This document shows positions 8,026 to 9,287 of a stretch of 9,287 nucleotides of DNA, in pieces. Below the pieces are notes generated by a model. That model did not search any database. It saw nothing but the letters and a program-made list of their open reading frames with translations, and was not told the DNA's origin. Origin of the DNA: Chromatiales bacterium (GTDB lineage: Bacteria; Pseudomonadota; Gammaproteobacteria; JACCYU01); contig JAPSGG010000031.1 of NCBI GenBank assembly GCA_031177845.1, forward strand, positions 1 to 9,287. Direction: 5' to 3'. A program made the translations under genes and the position numbers. Position 1 is the stretch's first letter, and every line of letters begins with the position of its first letter.

Positions 8026-8216
8026 GAATGGGTTGATCACGGATGGACAACCCTGGGCTTGCCAGCGGAGCAGGACCGCGCAGCGCCGCAAGTGCCGCCA
8101 TTTCCTAAAGCTGCAAGCCTCTGATGCAGGTAAGCGATCACCACGCTTTTCGCTTTCCGCGCTCTGAGAAATAGAGGCATGCATTGACTCAGAGCTTCCT
8201 TCATTCCAATGGTCAA
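8026..8216 (-). mobile_element. Possible IS110-family transposase C-terminal relic
   Basis: In the gap between pyrG and eno one minus-strand frame (from about 8216 down to 8103) reads SPLTIG, then MKEALSQCMPLF, then VVIAYLHQRLAALG. A neighbouring frame from ATG 8101 continues MAALAALRGPAP and, further on, IRDQPIR. Put together with one frameshift, this has the outline of an IS110-family transposase tail: VREALYMPAL...FYQRLLA.GKPKMAALAA.MRKLL...LRDQ.PWR. Individual matches are short and several conserved residues differ (for example SQC where LYM is expected). Decayed IS110 is a hypothesis rather than an identification. The rest of 7923-8361 shows no kdsA sequence, no RNA gene and no open frame I can assign. 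Confidence 0.28.
8161..8195. repeat. Perfect 8-bp inverted repeat with 19-nt spacer
   Basis: GCTCTGAG at 8161-8168 is matched exactly by its reverse complement CTCAGAGC at 8188-8195, leaving a 19-nt loop. Neither strand has a proper U-tract after the stem, although the plus strand continues TTCCTTCATT. It is therefore not a standard intrinsic terminator. It lies inside the suspected transposase relic, 167 nt after the pyrG stop in transcription order, and may be chance, a protein-binding site or an RNA hairpin. Confidence 0.4.
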
Positions 8217-8328
8217 GGGTGAAAAGCGCGGCGACTGCAAGCGAACGAAGCTTGGAGCCCAGCGAAGGCCGCACGCCTCAGCCGTTCGGTTTCTGACCTA
8301 CGCAGCTCCGCCCTTGTCCCAAATTGGG

Positions 8329-8334
8329 CCTCCT
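8329..8334 (-). promoter_or_regulatory. Orphan Shine-Dalgarno sequence after pyrG
   Basis: The minus strand reads AGGAGG, a perfect Shine-Dalgarno core, 27 nt after the pyrG stop codon. Six nt later (CCCAAT) comes TTG at 8320-8322, opening a frame of only 14 codons that ends at TGA 8278-8280. The product (MGQGRSCVGQKPNG) resembles nothing I know and not the KdsA N-terminus. The site lies where the ribosome-binding site of the next operon gene would be, so it may be a leftover of a lost gene. Confidence 0.35.
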
Positions 8335-8361
8335 AAATCGGCAGCGGCAAGTCGTCGCGCT

Positions 8362-9287
8362 TCATGGATTCTGAAATTCGGATGTGCGCGCATCGGTCGC
8401 GGAGCCCTGAGACTTTCCGTTCTCATCGGCCGCGGCGCTCTTGACGGCCGCTATCTGAGCAACATCGTGGCCATCGATCTTATGTTGCTTCCGCGTCTCA
8501 TGGTGTTCGCAGGCCGCGCGGATAAACCCCACGAACAGCGGATGACCGTCCCGCGGCGTGGAGGTGAATTCAGGATGAAACTGGCAGCCTATGAACCAGG
8601 GATGGTCTGGCAGCTCCACCATCTCCACCAGCGCGCCGTCGATCGAACGTCCCGATATCACGAGTCCGGCCGCGGTCAGGCGTTCCAAATAGTTATTATT
8701 GAACTCGTAGCGGTGACGATGCCGTTCGGTGATGACATCGGCTCCGTATAGTACCTGTGCCCGCGTTTTCGCGCTTAGCCGACACTGCTGGCCTCCCAGG
8801 CGCATTGTGCCACCGAGCGCCGAATCTGGGCCTCGATGCTGGCGTATGCCCTTGTCATCCTGCCATTCGGTGATCAAGGCAATGACCGGGTGCGGCGTGT
8901 CGGGATTAAACTCAGTGCTGTGTGCCTCCACAAGACCAGCTTTATTGCGCGCGTACTCAATAACCGCGACCTGCATGCCGAGGCAGATACCGAGATAGGG
9001 GATCTTGTTTTCCCGCGCCAGGCGCACAGCTTCGACCTTGCCCTCGATACCGCGCACGCCGAAGCCGCCAGGCACGAGAATGGCATCTACGTCCGCCAGG
9101 CCAGCGATACCATCGGTACCCAGTTTCTCCGAATCGAAATACTCGATATTGACCTTGGTGCGGGTGTGAATGCCCGCATGCCTCAGGGCTTCATTGAGGG
9201 ATTTGTACGAGTCCGTAAGATTCACGTACTTACCGACCAAACCTATCGTTACTTCCGCCTCCGGAAACTCCATGGCGTGCACGCCAT
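8362..9287 (-). CDS. pyrG: CTP synthase, C-terminal part (cut by window edge)
   Basis: CTP synthase makes CTP from UTP, ATP and glutamine-derived ammonia. About 307 residues of the expected 540-590 are inside the window: the end of the linker and the whole class I glutamine amidotransferase domain. The frame is open to position 9287, so the true start and the synthetase domain lie outside. Visible marks: [35 protein letters not shown], the nucleophile elbow GICLGMQ with the catalytic cysteine at 8983-8985, and [18 protein letters not shown] with His and Glu of the triad. [11 protein letters not shown] and [14 protein letters not shown] are typical of the family. After the usual end (FIRAACEHH) there is a polar tail of about 45 residues ([16 protein letters not shown] onward), longer than in E. 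coli PyrG. It could be a natural lineage extension or readthrough into downstream DNA. It is first in the minus-strand cluster. Confidence 0.96.
   Translation of the reverse strand, partial: GVHAMEFPEAEVTIGLVGKYVNLTDSYKSLNEALRHAGIHTRTKVNIEYFDSEKLGTDGIAGLADVDAILVPGGFGVRGIEGKVEAVRLARENKIPYLGICLGMQVAVIEYARNKAGLVEAHSTEFNPDTPHPVIALITEWQDDKGIRQHRGPDSALGGTMRLGGQQCRLSAKTRAQVLYGADVITERHRHRYEFNNNYLERLTAAGLVISGRSIDGALVEMVELPDHPWFIGCQFHPEFTSTPRDGHPLFVGFIRAACEHHETRKQHKIDGHDVAQIAAVKSAAADENGKSQGSATDARTSEFQNP

Noticed and set aside
8209..8751. Plus-strand 180-codon open frame opposite the end of pyrG
   Set aside because: It is antisense to the clearly coding pyrG amidotransferase domain, and its product has no recognisable family features.

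Overview
The window looks like a chromosomal segment of a gammaproteobacterium. The minus strand carries, in transcription order, the C-terminal half of pyrG, then eno, ftsB and ispD, an order known from many Gammaproteobacteria. No lineage can be named from the sequence alone. In the familiar version of this cluster kdsA lies between pyrG and eno, and ispF follows ispD. Neither is recognisable here. Both positions hold non-coding or decayed DNA instead.

Layout, left to right. 1-248 is the 3' end of a frameshifted potassium-channel gene. 421-831 (a cupin-like conserved protein) and 889-1317 (a YkvA/DUF1232 membrane protein) are intact plus-strand genes. 1497-2020 is a c-type cytochrome gene broken by an amber codon and a one-base frameshift. 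2153-4783 is a visibly AT-richer minus-strand pair, an MBOAT O-acyltransferase followed 9 nt later by an SGNH/DltD-like protein. It is probably an acquired module for acylating an exported polysaccharide. 4784-5460 has no intact gene but holds an internally deleted IS5-family transposase relic and a possible intradiol-dioxygenase-like scrap. 5461-7922 is the intact ispD, ftsB and eno block. 7923-8361 is a 439-nt gap where kdsA would be expected. It holds an orphan Shine-Dalgarno-like AGGAGG just after pyrG and a weakly supported IS110-like transposase tail. 8362-9287 is pyrG, cut by the window edge.

The housekeeping genes serve unrelated basic jobs: CTP synthesis, glycolysis, divisome assembly and the MEP isoprenoid pathway. 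They are intact at their known active-site residues. The accessory DNA around them is a mosaic of broken genes and transposase relics with one intact, compositionally foreign two-gene module in the middle. I see no tRNA, rRNA or CRISPR array. The most interesting aspects are the acyltransferase module and the erosion of the two places where the conserved cluster should continue.
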